DNA of 64,000 nucleotides from Bradyrhizobium sp. CCBAU 53351 (GCF_015291745.1 NZ_CP030059.1:6103501-6167500), one strand, 5' to 3'. Numbered from the stretch's first letter, positions 23,739 through 33,705 are shown. A program made the numbers and translations. Notes: generated from the sequence alone by a model not told the origin.

Positions 23739-25277
23739 TCACGCCACCGCGGCTGCGATCGGGCGCGGGCTGACGACGTATTCGCGCAGGACCTTGTCGT
23801 TGGCATCGACCTCGATCAGCGCGACGTCGTAGGTCCAGAGATCGGCGAGGTGCTGCAGCACGCGCTTGGCGTCGGTCTCGTTCAGCTGCGAGCCCTTGAT
23901 GACGTGGTGATGCAGGATCAGGCGGCGGTCGCCGGAAAGATCGACGTCGACCACCTCGATATTGGCGTCGATGTAGCCGACATCGTGCTGCCGTGCCAGC
24001 TCGCGGCGAACGCGGCGGAAGCCGCGCTCGTCATGGATGGCGTCGACGCGGATGCCGGCACGCTCCTCCGGATCGTCGTGCAGATGGAACATGCGGAAGT
24101 GCCGCATCAATTTCGGGCTCAGGAACTGGCCGATGAAGCTTTCGTCGCGGTAGTTGGCCCAGACGTCGCGCAGCACGCCCATCACGTCGCCCTTGCCGGC
24201 GATGTCGGGGAACCACTCGCGGTCCTCGTCTTCCGGCTTGGTGACGATCCGCTCGATGTCCTGCATCACGGCAAAACCGAGCGCGTAAGGGTTGAATCCG
24301 GAGAACCGCCGGTCGTCGAATTCGGGCTGGAACACCACGTTGGTGTGCGAGCCCAGGAATTCGAGGAAATTGCCGTCGCTGATGCGGCCCTGCTCGTGCA
24401 GCTTGGTCATGATGCGATAGTGGACGTAGGTCGCCGTCCCCTCGTTCATCACCTTGGTCTGGCTCTGCGGATAGAAATATTGCGCGATGTGGCGGACGAT
24501 GCGCAGCAACTCGCGCTGCCACGGAGCCAGGCGCGGCGCGCTCTTTTCCAGGAAGTAGAGCAGGTTTTCCTGCGGCAGCCCGAGCAGCTTGCGGCGGCGC
24601 TCGATGCTGAGCGCGGACCGGCTCTTGGCGGCGCCCTTGGGGACGGTGCGCCAGAGGTCGTTGAACACCTCCTCCTCGTGCTGGCGGCGGCGCCCTGCCC
24701 GCTTCTCCTCGACGCGCAAATCCAGCTTCTTCTTGCCGGGATAGCGGTCGATGCCGTGCGACATCAACGCGTGCGCGGCGTCCAGCGTGCGCTCGACCTC
24801 GACGCGGCCGTAGCGCTCCTCGCATTGCATGACATAGGTCTTGGCGAAGTCGAGATAATCGAGGATGCCGTCGGCGTCGGTCCACTGCTTGAACAGGTAA
24901 TTGTTCTTGAAGAAGTGGTTGTGGCCGAAAGCGGCGTGCGCGATCACCAGGGTCTGCATCGTCGCCGTGTTCTCCTCCATCAGATAGGAGATGCAGGGCG
25001 AGGAGTTGATCACGATCTCGTAGGCGAGTCCCATCAGGCCCTTGCGATAGGACGCCTCGTGATAGGCGAATTGCTTGCCGAACGACCAATGCTTGTAGAA
25101 CAGCGGCATGCCGACCGACGAATACGCGTCCAGCATCTGCTCGGCGGTGATCACCTCGATCTGGTTCGGATAGACGTCGAGCCCGAGATCCTTCAACGCC
25201 ACCGCCTCGCAGGCATCGGTGATGCGCTGCAAGGTGTGGAAATCCCAATCCGCGCCTTCGAACAATCGTTCAGTCAT
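23739..25277 (-). CDS. SpoVR family protein (YcgB-like)
   Basis: A 512-residue protein with the SpoVR pattern throughout: LGLDVYPNQIEVITAEQMLDAYSSVGMP, YKHWSFGKQFAYHE, LAYEIVINSSPCISYLMEENT, HAAFGHNHFFKNNYLF and ATYVHYRIMTKLHEQG. The biochemical role is unknown. In Escherichia coli the homologue YcgB is induced with YeaG (PrkA) and YeaH under nitrogen starvation and stationary phase. Here it is last in prkA-yeaH-spoVR, overlapping yeaH by 4 nt. The His-rich blocks suggest a metal site. Confidence 0.92.
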   Translation of the reverse strand: MTERLFEGADWDFHTLQRITDACEAVALKDLGLDVYPNQIEVITAEQMLDAYSSVGMPLFYKHWSFGKQFAYHEASYRKGLMGLAYEIVINSSPCISYLMEENTATMQTLVIAHAAFGHNHFFKNNYLFKQWTDADGILDYLDFAKTYVMQCEERYGRVEVERTLDAAHALMSHGIDRYPGKKKLDLRVEEKRAGRRRQHEEEVFNDLWRTVPKGAAKSRSALSIERRRKLLGLPQENLLYFLEKSAPRLAPWQRELLRIVRHIAQYFYPQSQTKVMNEGTATYVHYRIMTKLHEQGRISDGNFLEFLGSHTNVVFQPEFDDRRFSGFNPYALGFAVMQDIERIVTKPEDEDREWFPDIAGKGDVMGVLRDVWANYRDESFIGQFLSPKLMRHFRMFHLHDDPEERAGIRVDAIHDERGFRRVRRELARQHDVGYIDANIEVVDVDLSGDRRLILHHHVIKGSQLNETDAKRVLQHLADLWTYDVALIEVDANDKVLREYVVSPRPIAAAVA

Positions 25278-26557
25278 GGAGCGGCCTTCTCCTGGGCAGT
25301 TTCGCGGCGCTGGAACAGATCGTGGAACACCGGAAAGATCTCGCTGCGCTCGGAGACCTTGCGCATCGAGAGCGGTGCGCCGCCGTTGCGCAGGCGCTCA
25401 TAGAGGGTCCAGAGCGAGGAGTCGGAGAGATCGAAGGCGCTGCCGCCGGACTCCCCGACCTCGAGATAGGCAAAGAACTGGCAGACCGGCAGGATCTTGT
25501 CGGTCAGCAGCATGCCCGTCAGCTCGCCGTCGGAATAGGAATTGTCGCCGTCGGAGGCCTGCGCGGCATAGATGTTCCAGTCCGACGGGTTGAAGCGCTC
25601 GCGCACGATCTCGTGCATCGCCTGCAGCGCGCTGGAGACCAGCGTGCCGCCCGAGGCCGGGCCGTAGAAGAAGGTCTGCTCGTCGACCTCCTCGGCGCGG
25701 TCGGTGTGGCGGATGAAGACGATCTCGACGTGCTTGTAGCGGCGCTTCAGGAACACGTAGAGCAGCATGTAGAAGCGCTTGGCGAGATCCTTCATGTGCT
25801 CGGACATCGAGCCGGAAACGTCCATCAGGCAGAACATCACCGCCTGCGCCACCGGCCGCGGCACCTTCTCGTAGCGGCGATAACGGATGTCGAGCGGGTC
25901 GATGAAGGGAATGCGTTTCGATTTCGCCTTCAGTTTTTCGAGCCGAGCCATGAGCTCCACGCGCTCGTCCTCGTCGGTGCAGGCGGCGATCGCGGCCTCC
26001 AGCTCCTCGATCTCGTCCTTGCTGGGACGCTTGAGCGCGATGCGGCGGGCGAGCGCGAGCTTCACCGTCCGGCTCACCGAGATGTTGGCGGGCGAGCCCG
26101 AGGTGGTGTAGCCGGCGCGCTGGATGCCCTCGCTCTCGGTCTGCGCGATCTTGCGCTTGGCGAGATCCGGCAGCTCAAGATCGTCGAGGAAGAGATCGAC
26201 GAACTCGTCGCGGGAGAGCACGAAGCGGAACGCGTCCTCGCTGTCGCCTTCGCCCGGGCCGGAATCCTTGGCACTGCCCTGGCCGGAGCGCTGCAGATAG
26301 TCGCCCTCGATGAACTTCTTGTTGCCGGGCAGCACCATGTCGCGCGTACCGCCTTCGCGGCGAAAGCGCGGCTCGTGCATGCCGTCGAGGGGGATCGTGA
26401 CTTCGCCCCCCTCCAGGACGTCCTTGATGTCGCGTTCCTGCGAGGTCTTCTTGACGGCGCCCTGCACCAGGGATTTGGCCCGACGCAAGAACCGCTGGCG
26501 GTTCTCAAGACTCTTGCCGCCTGGATTCAGGCGCCTGTCAATAATGTGAATGGGCAC
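25274..26557 (-). CDS. YeaH/YhbH family protein (DUF444)
   Basis: A 427-residue protein of the DUF444 family. The start MPIHIIDRRLNPGGKSLENRQRFLRR is a hallmark. The C-terminal half is a von Willebrand A-like domain with the metal-site motif MDVSGSMSEHMKDLAKRF, then FIRHTDRAEEVDEQTFF and GGTLVSSAL. It is known as a partner of the PrkA kinase and is presumably cytosolic. It sits between prkA (24-nt gap) and spoVR (4-nt overlap). Confidence 0.92.
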   Translation of the reverse strand: MPIHIIDRRLNPGGKSLENRQRFLRRAKSLVQGAVKKTSQERDIKDVLEGGEVTIPLDGMHEPRFRREGGTRDMVLPGNKKFIEGDYLQRSGQGSAKDSGPGEGDSEDAFRFVLSRDEFVDLFLDDLELPDLAKRKIAQTESEGIQRAGYTTSGSPANISVSRTVKLALARRIALKRPSKDEIEELEAAIAACTDEDERVELMARLEKLKAKSKRIPFIDPLDIRYRRYEKVPRPVAQAVMFCLMDVSGSMSEHMKDLAKRFYMLLYVFLKRRYKHVEIVFIRHTDRAEEVDEQTFFYGPASGGTLVSSALQAMHEIVRERFNPSDWNIYAAQASDGDNSYSDGELTGMLLTDKILPVCQFFAYLEVGESGGSAFDLSDSSLWTLYERLRNGGAPLSMRKVSERSEIFPVFHDLFQRRETAQEKAAP

Positions 26558-26581
26558 TTTACCATTCGCCTCCCATCCGCC

Positions 26582-28525
26582 TCAACCGGCCTGCTTCACG
26601 CGCATGTACCATTCGACGAGCCGGCGAACCTGACGCTCGGTGTAGCCACGCTCCACCATGCGAGCGACGAACTCGCCATGCTTCTTCTCCGTTTCGCCGT
26701 CCTTCTTCGATCCGAAGGAGATGACCGGAAGCAGGTCCTCGACCTGGGAGAATATCCTCTTTTCGATCACGTCGCGAATCTTCTCGTAGGAGGTCCAGGT
26801 CGGATTCTTGCCGCCGTTCTGGGCCCGCGACCGTAACGAGAATTTGACGACCTCGTTGCGGAAGTCCTTGGGGTTGGCGATGCCCGCCGGCTTCTCGATT
26901 TTCGTCAGTTCCTGGTTCAAAAGCTCGCGATCGAGCAGTTGGCCGGTGTCGGGATCCTTGAAGTCCTGGTCCTCGATCCAGGCGTCGGCATAGTCGACGT
27001 AGCGATCGAACAGGTTCTGGCCGTAATCCGAGTAGGATTCCAGATAGGCCTTCTGGATCTCGTTGCCGATGAACTCGGCATAACGCGGCGCCAGATCCGC
27101 CTTGATGAATTCGAGATAGCGCTTCTCGACTTCCTCCGGCAGCTGCTCGCGGCGGATCGACTGCTCCAGCGCGTACATCAGATGCACGGCGTCGGCGGCG
27201 ACCTCCTGCGGGTCGTGGTTGAAGGTCGCGGCCAGGATCTTGAACGCGAAACGGGTCGAGACGCCGTCCATGCCCTCGTCGACGCCGGCGGCGTCGCGAT
27301 ATTCCTGGACGCTGCGCGCTTTCGGATCGGATTCCTTCAGGCTCTCGCCGTCGTAGACCCGCATCTTGGCGAACACGGTGGAATTCTCGTGCTTGCGCAG
27401 GCGCGACATCACCGAGAACCGTGCCAGGGTCTCCAGAGTCGAGGGCGCGCAAGGCGCCGAGGCCAGCTCGGAACCCTGAATCAGCTTTTCATAGATCTTC
27501 TGCTCTTCGGTGATCCGCAGGCAGTAAGGCACCTTGATCACGCAGATGCGGTCGATGAAGGCTTCGTTGTTCTTGTTGGACTTGAAGCTCGCCCACTCGG
27601 CTTCGTTGGAGTGCGCGAGGATCACGCCGGTGAACGGGATCGCGCCGATGTTCTCGGTGCCGATGTAGTTGCCTTCCTGCGTCGCGGTGAGCAGCGGGTG
27701 CAGCATCTTGATCGGGGCCTTGAACATCTCGACGAACTCGAGCACGCCCTGGTTGGCGCGGTTGAGGCCGCCGGAATAGCTGTAGGCGTCGGGATCGTTC
27801 TGCGCGTAGGTCTCCAGCTTGCGGATGTCGACCTTGCCGACCAGCGAGGAGATGTCCTGGTTGTTCTCGTCACCGGGCTCGGTCTTGGCGATTGCGATCT
27901 GGCGCAGCCGCGACGGCTGGATCTTGGCGACCCGGAACTGGGAGATGTCGCCGCCGAAGGCTTCCAGCCGCTTGTAGCACCACGGGCTCATCAAGCCGGT
28001 GAGACGCCGGCGCGGAATGCCGTATTTCTCTTCCAGCATCGGGCCGAGCTGATCGGGATCGAACAGGCTGAGCGGGCTCTCGAACACCGGGGAGAGTTCG
28101 TCGCCGGCCTTGAGCACGTAGATCGGATGCACTTCCATCAGCGACTTCAGCCGCTCGGCGAGCGAAGACTTGCCGCCGCCGACAGGTCCGAGCAGATAGA
28201 GGATCTGTTTGCGTTCCTCGAGGCCCTGCGCCGCATGCCGGAAGAAACCAACGATGCGCTCGATCGTTTCTTCCATGCCGTAGAAGCCGGCGAAGGCCGG
28301 ATAGGTCCGGATCGTGCGGTTCAAAAAAATACGGCCAAGGCGTGGGTCCTTGGCCGTGTCAATCGTCTGAGGTTCACCGATCGCTGCTAGCAGTCGTTCG
28401 GCCGCGTTCGCGTATTTCATGGGATCGCTTCGACACGATTCCAGATATTCCGCCATCGACATGTCGTGCTGGCTTCTCGCCTCGAACGACCGAGCGAAAG
28501 CGTTGAATAGAGAATCGTTGTACAT
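26582..28525 (-). CDS. prkA: PrkA family serine protein kinase
   Basis: A 647-residue AAA+ protein with an N-terminal ATPase core (Walker A LLGPVGGGKSSLAERLK; EWASFKSNKNNEAFIDRICVIKVPY) and a C-terminal PrkA kinase-like region ending in ERGYTERQVRRLVEWYMRVKQ. Homologues (Bacillus PrkA, E. coli YeaG) act in stationary-phase and starvation adaptation. A good ribosome site (GGAGAGGGATC) precedes the start. An EcfG-type promoter motif lies 35-60 bp upstream, so the three-gene operon is probably part of the general stress regulon. Confidence 0.93.
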   Translation of the reverse strand: MYNDSLFNAFARSFEARSQHDMSMAEYLESCRSDPMKYANAAERLLAAIGEPQTIDTAKDPRLGRIFLNRTIRTYPAFAGFYGMEETIERIVGFFRHAAQGLEERKQILYLLGPVGGGKSSLAERLKSLMEVHPIYVLKAGDELSPVFESPLSLFDPDQLGPMLEEKYGIPRRRLTGLMSPWCYKRLEAFGGDISQFRVAKIQPSRLRQIAIAKTEPGDENNQDISSLVGKVDIRKLETYAQNDPDAYSYSGGLNRANQGVLEFVEMFKAPIKMLHPLLTATQEGNYIGTENIGAIPFTGVILAHSNEAEWASFKSNKNNEAFIDRICVIKVPYCLRITEEQKIYEKLIQGSELASAPCAPSTLETLARFSVMSRLRKHENSTVFAKMRVYDGESLKESDPKARSVQEYRDAAGVDEGMDGVSTRFAFKILAATFNHDPQEVAADAVHLMYALEQSIRREQLPEEVEKRYLEFIKADLAPRYAEFIGNEIQKAYLESYSDYGQNLFDRYVDYADAWIEDQDFKDPDTGQLLDRELLNQELTKIEKPAGIANPKDFRNEVVKFSLRSRAQNGGKNPTWTSYEKIRDVIEKRIFSQVEDLLPVISFGSKKDGETEKKHGEFVARMVERGYTERQVRRLVEWYMRVKQAG

Positions 28526-28559
28526 GATCCCTCTCCGCGTGAGTTCCGCTACAAGCTGA

Positions 28560-28585
28560 AACGAAAGCAGTTACCGGACCGTTCC
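28560..28585 (-). promoter_or_regulatory. EcfG (general stress sigma) promoter of prkA
   Basis: Read on the minus strand: GGAAC (complement of 28581-28585), 17 bp, CGTT (complement of 28560-28563). This is an exact match to the alphaproteobacterial general-stress consensus. The predicted start gives a leader of roughly 30 nt to the prkA ATG. Confidence 0.7.
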
Positions 28586-28820
28586 TCAGGCCGTTTCGAA
28601 TCAGCGTGAGCACATGACGATCATTGGACACCCGGGTGCCAACACGACGCAACGCACAACGTAGGCACTCGTTGAGTTACGAACAGGCACATGCCCGTAA
28701 TTTGTGCGAATCTCTGTCTATATTGGCTCATTTCCAAAAAATGTCACTCGGTCGCAACATCCGGGCATTACCGGGGATGCGTTCATCCGGCGTTGCAGCA
28801 TAGCGATCCCGGCGGCGATC
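28586..28820. other. Intergenic region upstream of the prkA promoter
   Basis: No credible gene seen. The stretch 28690-28750 is AT-richer than its surroundings (CTGTCTATATTGGCTCATTT) and may hold further regulatory sites for the prkA operon or the end of the neighbouring membrane-protein transcript. Confidence 0.4.
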
Positions 28821-29474
28821 TTATGACGCTTGTACGGCGAAGCCTTGGGCACTGTCTTGAGCATCGCCTTGGGTGCCGCGTTCATCTTCCTGCTGCAATG
28901 CGGTGCGCGGCGTGCTGGCTGCGTGCGCGTCGCGGCAAGCACGCAGCACTGTATCAAAATCGGTCGCCAGGCCCTCTGCCCGGATGACGATACGATCGTT
29001 CTGCGCATGACGGGCCAGGTTGCGCATGCTGCGGAGGTGCCGCTGCAAGTCCGGCGTCGGCGTCAGCACGATCATCTCGCGGCCGCGACACTGTTCGGCA
29101 GAAATCCGCGCGATCGAATCCCACGGCAGAAATTCATTGCCGAGGCGGAGATCGCGGATGCCGTAGCGATTGACGATGAGAACCGGGCCCCGCTCGGTGG
29201 GAAGCATCCAGATCAGCCGGATCGTCACCAAGGCGAACACCACGACGCCGGCATATCCGACCATCGTGTTGTAATCGCCAAGACCATCCCACCAGTGGAA
29301 GGCAAGGGTCGCACTGAACAGGGTCATCGCAAAGCCCGCCGCAACCAGCAGTCGCAGCAAGGTCCTACATGGGCTGATTTCGAGATCCTGCGATCCGTCG
29401 ACGGATCCGGCCTGCGCGCCCGGCGGCGCACTATTGGCGACGGCGAACGCCATGCCTTCATGACGAGCGTGCAT
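28821..29474 (-). CDS. Membrane protein with PH-like cytosolic domain, unknown function
   Basis: A 217-residue protein. Two membrane helices (about residues 38-60 and 68-90: LLRLLVAAGFAMTLFSATLAF and MVGYAGVVVFALVTIRLIWML) are followed by a domain reading VLIVNRYGIRDLRLGNEFLPWDSIARISAEQ. That is the pattern of bacterial PH-like membrane-anchored domains ("I-x-W-x-x-I"). The tail is hydrophilic. The ATG at 29474 has GGGGG just upstream; ATGs at 29495 and 29489 are alternatives. No function is known. Confidence 0.6.
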   Translation of the reverse strand: MHARHEGMAFAVANSAPPGAQAGSVDGSQDLEISPCRTLLRLLVAAGFAMTLFSATLAFHWWDGLGDYNTMVGYAGVVVFALVTIRLIWMLPTERGPVLIVNRYGIRDLRLGNEFLPWDSIARISAEQCRGREMIVLTPTPDLQRHLRSMRNLARHAQNDRIVIRAEGLATDFDTVLRACRDAHAASTPRTALQQEDERGTQGDAQDSAQGFAVQAS

Positions 29475-29844
29475 GCTTTCCCCCAGCATGGCCATTTGCG
29501 ACCGAGCTATTCACCAGATGCACTGGAATCAGCCGATGGCATCCGCACAGCCACTGGTTGATAGCGAAGCGGCCGACATTACACAACCAGACTTGACGCA
29601 ACCAGACTTGGCCGAACTTTCGGCCAACGACCTTTTACGCAACTCAAAGATTACGCAACTCAAGGACTTTTTCGCAACAACCCTGCTGCCGCCCGGATCG
29701 CCATGATCGCGACGGAGTTACACTGGAGGGTATGACGCCTGTACCCTTGATTGGTTCCCTCCCGGGAGCATGTAAGCTAGAGGATAGCGCGTCAGGACCG
29801 GCGCGGAAACCCCTCGCCCGCAGGCTTGGAGATAAATAAGCATC
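29475..29844. other. Intergenic region with mosaic short repeats upstream of tal-pgi
   Basis: A 370-bp region with an unusual repeat mosaic: CAACCAGACTTG twice (29584-29595, 29599-29610, period 15), a palindrome GGCCGAACTTTCGGCC (29610-29625), and TTACGCAACTCAA twice (29635-29647, 29651-29663, period 16). The differing periods argue against a coding repeat. A weak promoter-like pair TTGATT (29747-29752) and TGTAAG (29771-29776) precedes tal-pgi. Confidence 0.5.
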
Positions 29845-32694
29845 ATGAATCCCGTCAAAGAACTGGAAAAGCACGGACAAGCCGTCTGGCTGGACTTCCT
29901 GGCCCGTGGCTTCATCGCCAAGGGCGACCTGAAGCGGCTGATCGACACCGATGGCGTCAAGGGCGTCACCTCCAATCCCTCGATCTTCGAGAAGGCGATC
30001 GGCAGCTCGGACGAATACGATGCCCCGATCGGCAAGGCGCTGAAGCGCGGCGACCGGACCGTGGCCGATCTGTTCGAGGCCGTCGCCGTCGAGGATATCC
30101 AGGCCGCCGCCGACGTGCTCCGCCCGGTCTATGACCGCCTCAAAGGCGGCGACGGCTATGTCAGCCTGGAAGTCTCGCCCTATCTCGCCATGGACACATC
30201 AGGCACGGTCGCCGAAGCACGGCGGCTCTGGAAGGACGTTGGTCGCAAGAACCTGATGGTGAAGGTGCCGGCAACGCCCGAGGGCCTGCCGGCGATCGAG
30301 ACGCTGATCGGCGACGGCATCAGCATCAACATCACGCTGCTATTCTCCAAAGCGGTTTACCTCCAGGTGGCCGAAGCCTACATCGCCGGCCTGGAAAAAT
30401 ACGTCGCCGGCGGCGGCGATCCCTCGCATGTCGCGAGCGTGGCGAGCTTCTTCGTCAGCCGCATCGACTCCGTAGTCGACAAGCAGCTCGACGAAAAGAT
30501 CGCCCGCGCCAACGACCCGTCCGAGAAGGAGCGGCTCGCCGCGCTGAAGGGCAAGGTCGCGATCGCCAACGCCAAGGTTGCCTACCAGGATTACAAGCGC
30601 CTGTTCTCGGGCCCCCGCTGGGACAAGCTCGCCGCCAAGGGCGCCAAGCCGCAGCGCATGCTGTGGGCCTCGACCGGCACCAAGAACAAGGATTACAGCG
30701 ACGTCCTCTATGTCGAGGAGCTGATCGGCCCCGACACCATCAACACGGTGCCGCCGGCGACGCTGGACGCGTTCCGCGACCACGGCAAGCCGCGCGACAG
30801 CCTGGAGGAGAACGTCGACGACGCAAGGCGCGTGCTCGAAGAGCTGGAGCGCTCCGGGATCTCGCTCGACGCCATCACCGAGGAACTGGTCAAGGACGGC
30901 GTCAAGCTGTTCGCCGACGCCGCCGACAAGCTCTACGGCGCCGTCGCCCACAAGCGCGCGACCGTGCTCGCGCCCGCGCTCGATGGTCAGGAGCTCTCGC
31001 TCGGCGACGGCCTCGGCAAGGCCGTGGCCAAGAGCACCGAGGAATGGCGGGCGTCCGCCAAGATCCGCCGGCTGTGGCAGCGCGACAAGTCGGTCTGGAC
31101 CGGCACTGATGAGGACAAATGGCTCGGCTGGCTCGACAGCGCGGCCAAGGCCGACGTCGCCGATTACGAGGATTATGCGGGCCGCGTGAAGGGCCAGAAA
31201 TTCTCCGACGCCGTCGTGCTCGGCATGGGCGGATCGAGCCTCGGCCCCGAGGTGCTGGCCGAGACCTTTGGCAAGAAGCCCGGCTTCCCGAAGCTGCATG
31301 TGCTTGATTCCACCGACCCGGCGCAGGTGCGGGCGATGGAGGCGAAGATCGACATCGCGAGCACCGTGTTCATCGTCTCGAGCAAGTCGGGCGGCACCAC
31401 CGAGCCGAACGCGATGAAGGACTATTTCCACGAGCAGGTTGCCAAGGCGGTGGGTGCGAAGGTGAAGACCGGCCATCGCTTCATCGCTGTGACCGATCCC
31501 GGCTCGTCGCTGGAGAAGGCCGCCAAGAAGCTGAACTACGCCCGCATCTTCCATGGCGAGCCCTCGATCGGGGGCCGTTATTCGGTGCTGTCGCCGTTCG
31601 GCCTGGTGCCGGCGGCAACCGCCGGCATCGACGTCAAGACCTTCGTCAAGCACGCGCTCGCCATGGCCCGCTCCTGCGGGCCGGACGTGCCGCCGAGCGA
31701 AAACCCGGGCGTGCAGCTCGGCCTCGCCCTGGGCCATGCCGGCCTCGAAGGTCGCGACAAGGTGACGATCCTGGCCTCGAAGAAGATCGCCGATTTCGGC
31801 GCCTGGGCCGAGCAACTCATCGCGGAATCGACCGGCAAGGAAGGCAAGGGCCTGATCCCGATCGAGGGCGAGCCGCTGGGCGATCCCGCGGTCTACGGCA
31901 ACGACCGGTTCTTCATCGACATCCGCATCGAAGGCGAAGCGGACGCCGCCCACGATTCCAAGCTCGCCGCGATCGAAGCGGCCGGCCATCCCGTGGTTCG
32001 CATCGTCATGAAGTCGATCGACCATCTCGGCCAGGAATTCTTCCGCTTCGAGATGGCGACCGCAGTCGCGGGCTCGATCCTCGGCATCAACCCGTTCGAC
32101 CAGCCGGACGTGGAAGCGGCCAAGATCAAGACTCGCGAGCTGACGGCGTCGTTCGAGAAGACCGGCGCGCTGCCGGAAGAGGAGCCGGTGGTCAGCACTG
32201 ATGAGGCCGATCTCTATACCGACGAGGCCAACGCCACGGCGCTGCGCGCCGCCGGCGCCAATGGCGATCTCACCTCCTGGCTGAAGGCGCATCTGTCGCG
32301 CTCGGGCGATGGCGACTATGTCGCCCTGCTCGGCTATGTCGCGCGCGACAAGGCGACAATCGACGCGCTCCAGGCCATGCGGCTCGAGGTGCGCGAGAAG
32401 CGGCATGTCGCAACCTGCGCCGAGTTCGGACCGCGCTTCCTGCACTCCACGGGGCAGGCCTACAAGGGCGGACCCGACAGCGGCGTGTTCCTCCAGATCA
32501 CGGCCGACGATGCCAAGGACCTCAAGGTGCCGGGCCAGAAGGCCAGCTTCGGCGTGATCAAGGCGGCGCAGGCGCGCGGCGATTTCGACGTGCTCACCGA
32601 GCGTGGCCGGCGCGCGTTGCGCGTCCACCTCAAGGGCGGGCTCAAGAAGGGTCTTGCCGCTCTCAACGCGGCGCTCACCGACGCGCTCACTTAA
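29845..32694 (+). CDS. Bifunctional transaldolase / glucose-6-phosphate isomerase
   Basis: A 949-residue fusion. Residues 1-370 are transaldolase (GVTSNPSIFEKAI at the front; Schiff-base Lys in NLMVKVPATPEGLPAI; RMLWASTGTKNKDYSDVLYVEELIG). Residues about 400-949 are phosphoglucose isomerase (GMGGSSLGPEVLAETF, VSSKSGGTTEPNAMKDYF, EPSIGGRYSVLSPFG). It links the non-oxidative pentose phosphate branch with glucose-6-phosphate. The same fusion is found in many Bradyrhizobium genomes. It leads the operon tal-pgi, gnd, zwf, pgl, gntK, HAD. Both active-site sets appear intact. Confidence 0.94.
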   Translation: MNPVKELEKHGQAVWLDFLARGFIAKGDLKRLIDTDGVKGVTSNPSIFEKAIGSSDEYDAPIGKALKRGDRTVADLFEAVAVEDIQAAADVLRPVYDRLKGGDGYVSLEVSPYLAMDTSGTVAEARRLWKDVGRKNLMVKVPATPEGLPAIETLIGDGISINITLLFSKAVYLQVAEAYIAGLEKYVAGGGDPSHVASVASFFVSRIDSVVDKQLDEKIARANDPSEKERLAALKGKVAIANAKVAYQDYKRLFSGPRWDKLAAKGAKPQRMLWASTGTKNKDYSDVLYVEELIGPDTINTVPPATLDAFRDHGKPRDSLEENVDDARRVLEELERSGISLDAITEELVKDGVKLFADAADKLYGAVAHKRATVLAPALDGQELSLGDGLGKAVAKSTEEWRASAKIRRLWQRDKSVWTGTDEDKWLGWLDSAAKADVADYEDYAGRVKGQKFSDAVVLGMGGSSLGPEVLAETFGKKPGFPKLHVLDSTDPAQVRAMEAKIDIASTVFIVSSKSGGTTEPNAMKDYFHEQVAKAVGAKVKTGHRFIAVTDPGSSLEKAAKKLNYARIFHGEPSIGGRYSVLSPFGLVPAATAGIDVKTFVKHALAMARSCGPDVPPSENPGVQLGLALGHAGLEGRDKVTILASKKIADFGAWAEQLIAESTGKEGKGLIPIEGEPLGDPAVYGNDRFFIDIRIEGEADAAHDSKLAAIEAAGHPVVRIVMKSIDHLGQEFFRFEMATAVAGSILGINPFDQPDVEAAKIKTRELTASFEKTGALPEEEPVVSTDEADLYTDEANATALRAAGANGDLTSWLKAHLSRSGDGDYVALLGYVARDKATIDALQAMRLEVREKRHVATCAEFGPRFLHSTGQAYKGGPDSGVFLQITADDAKDLKVPGQKASFGVIKAAQARGDFDVLTERGRRALRVHLKGGLKKGLAALNAALTDALT

Positions 32695-32706
32695 GGAATA
32701 TCGCCA

Positions 32707-33705
32707 ATGCAACTCGGCATGATCGGCCTCGGCCGGATGGGCGGCAACATCGTTCGCCGCCTGATGCGCCACGGACATTCGACCGTGGTCTACGACAAGG
32801 ACGCCAAGGCCGTAGCCGGCCTTGCCGCCGACGGCGCAGTCGGCTCGGCGACGCTCGAGGACTTCATCTCGAAACTCGAGCGTCCCCGCACGGCCTGGGT
32901 GATGCTGCCGGCCGGCCACATCACCGAAACGACGATCGACATGATCGCCGGCGTGATGCAGGACGGCGACGTCATCATCGACGGCGGCAACACTTTCTGG
33001 CAGGACGACGTCCGCCGCGGCAAGGCGCTGAAAGCCCGCGGCATCCACTATGTCGACGTCGGCACCTCCGGCGGCGTCTGGGGCCTCGACCGCGGCTATT
33101 GCATGATGATCGGCGGCGAGAAACAGGTGGTCGACCGGCTCGACCCGATCTTCGCCGCGCTCGCGCCCGGCGCCGGCGACATTCCGCGCACCGAGGGACG
33201 CGAGGGACGCGATCCCCGCATCGAGCAGGGTTACATCCATGCCGGCCCCGTCGGCGCCGGCCACTTCGTCAAGATGATCCATAACGGCATCGAATACGGC
33301 CTGATGCAGGCCTATGCCGAAGGTTTCGACATTCTCAAGAACGCCAACATCGAGGCCCTGCCGGCGGACCATCGCTACGATTTCGATCTCGCCGACATTG
33401 CGGAAGTGTGGCGGCGCGGCTCGGTGATCCCGTCCTGGCTGCTCGACCTCACCTCGACCGCGCTCGCCGACAGCCCGCAGCTCGCCGAATATTCCGGCTT
33501 CGTCGAGGATTCCGGCGAGGGACGCTGGACCGTGAATGCCGCCATCGACGAGGCCGTGCCGGCTGAAGTGCTGACCGCGGCGCTCTACACACGTTTCCGT
33601 TCCCGCCGGGAACACACCTTCGCCGAAAAAATTCTCTCCGCAATGCGCGCGGGATTCGGCGGCCACAGGGAGCCGAAGCAGCCGGGCGCTGCGAAGTCGA
33701 AATAG
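32707..33705 (+). CDS. gnd: 6-phosphogluconate dehydrogenase (decarboxylating), short form
   Basis: A 332-residue enzyme that oxidises 6-phosphogluconate to ribulose-5-phosphate and CO2. The nucleotide-binding motif is [14 protein letters not shown], the substrate block [12 protein letters not shown], and the catalytic Lys lies in [22 protein letters not shown]. At about 330 residues it belongs to the short GndA/YqeC class, often NAD-preferring, rather than the 470-residue enterobacterial form. It starts 12 nt after tal-pgi. Confidence 0.94.
   Translation: MQLGMIGLGRMGGNIVRRLMRHGHSTVVYDKDAKAVAGLAADGAVGSATLEDFISKLERPRTAWVMLPAGHITETTIDMIAGVMQDGDVIIDGGNTFWQDDVRRGKALKARGIHYVDVGTSGGVWGLDRGYCMMIGGEKQVVDRLDPIFAALAPGAGDIPRTEGREGRDPRIEQGYIHAGPVGAGHFVKMIHNGIEYGLMQAYAEGFDILKNANIEALPADHRYDFDLADIAEVWRRGSVIPSWLLDLTSTALADSPQLAEYSGFVEDSGEGRWTVNAAIDEAVPAEVLTAALYTRFRSRREHTFAEKILSAMRAGFGGHREPKQPGAAKSK

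Noticed and set aside
26939..28390. A 483-codon plus-strand frame
   Set aside because: Antisense shadow of prkA; no motif, and the EcfG promoter points the other way.
29584..29663. Direct repeats considered as a CRISPR array
   Set aside because: Only two copies of each word, no constant-length spacers and no cas genes nearby.
29518..29706. A small frame (MHWNQPMASAQPL...) considered as a gene
   Set aside because: The two repeat periods (15 and 16) disrupt any coding repeat, codon use is unlike the neighbours, and no ribosome site is seen.
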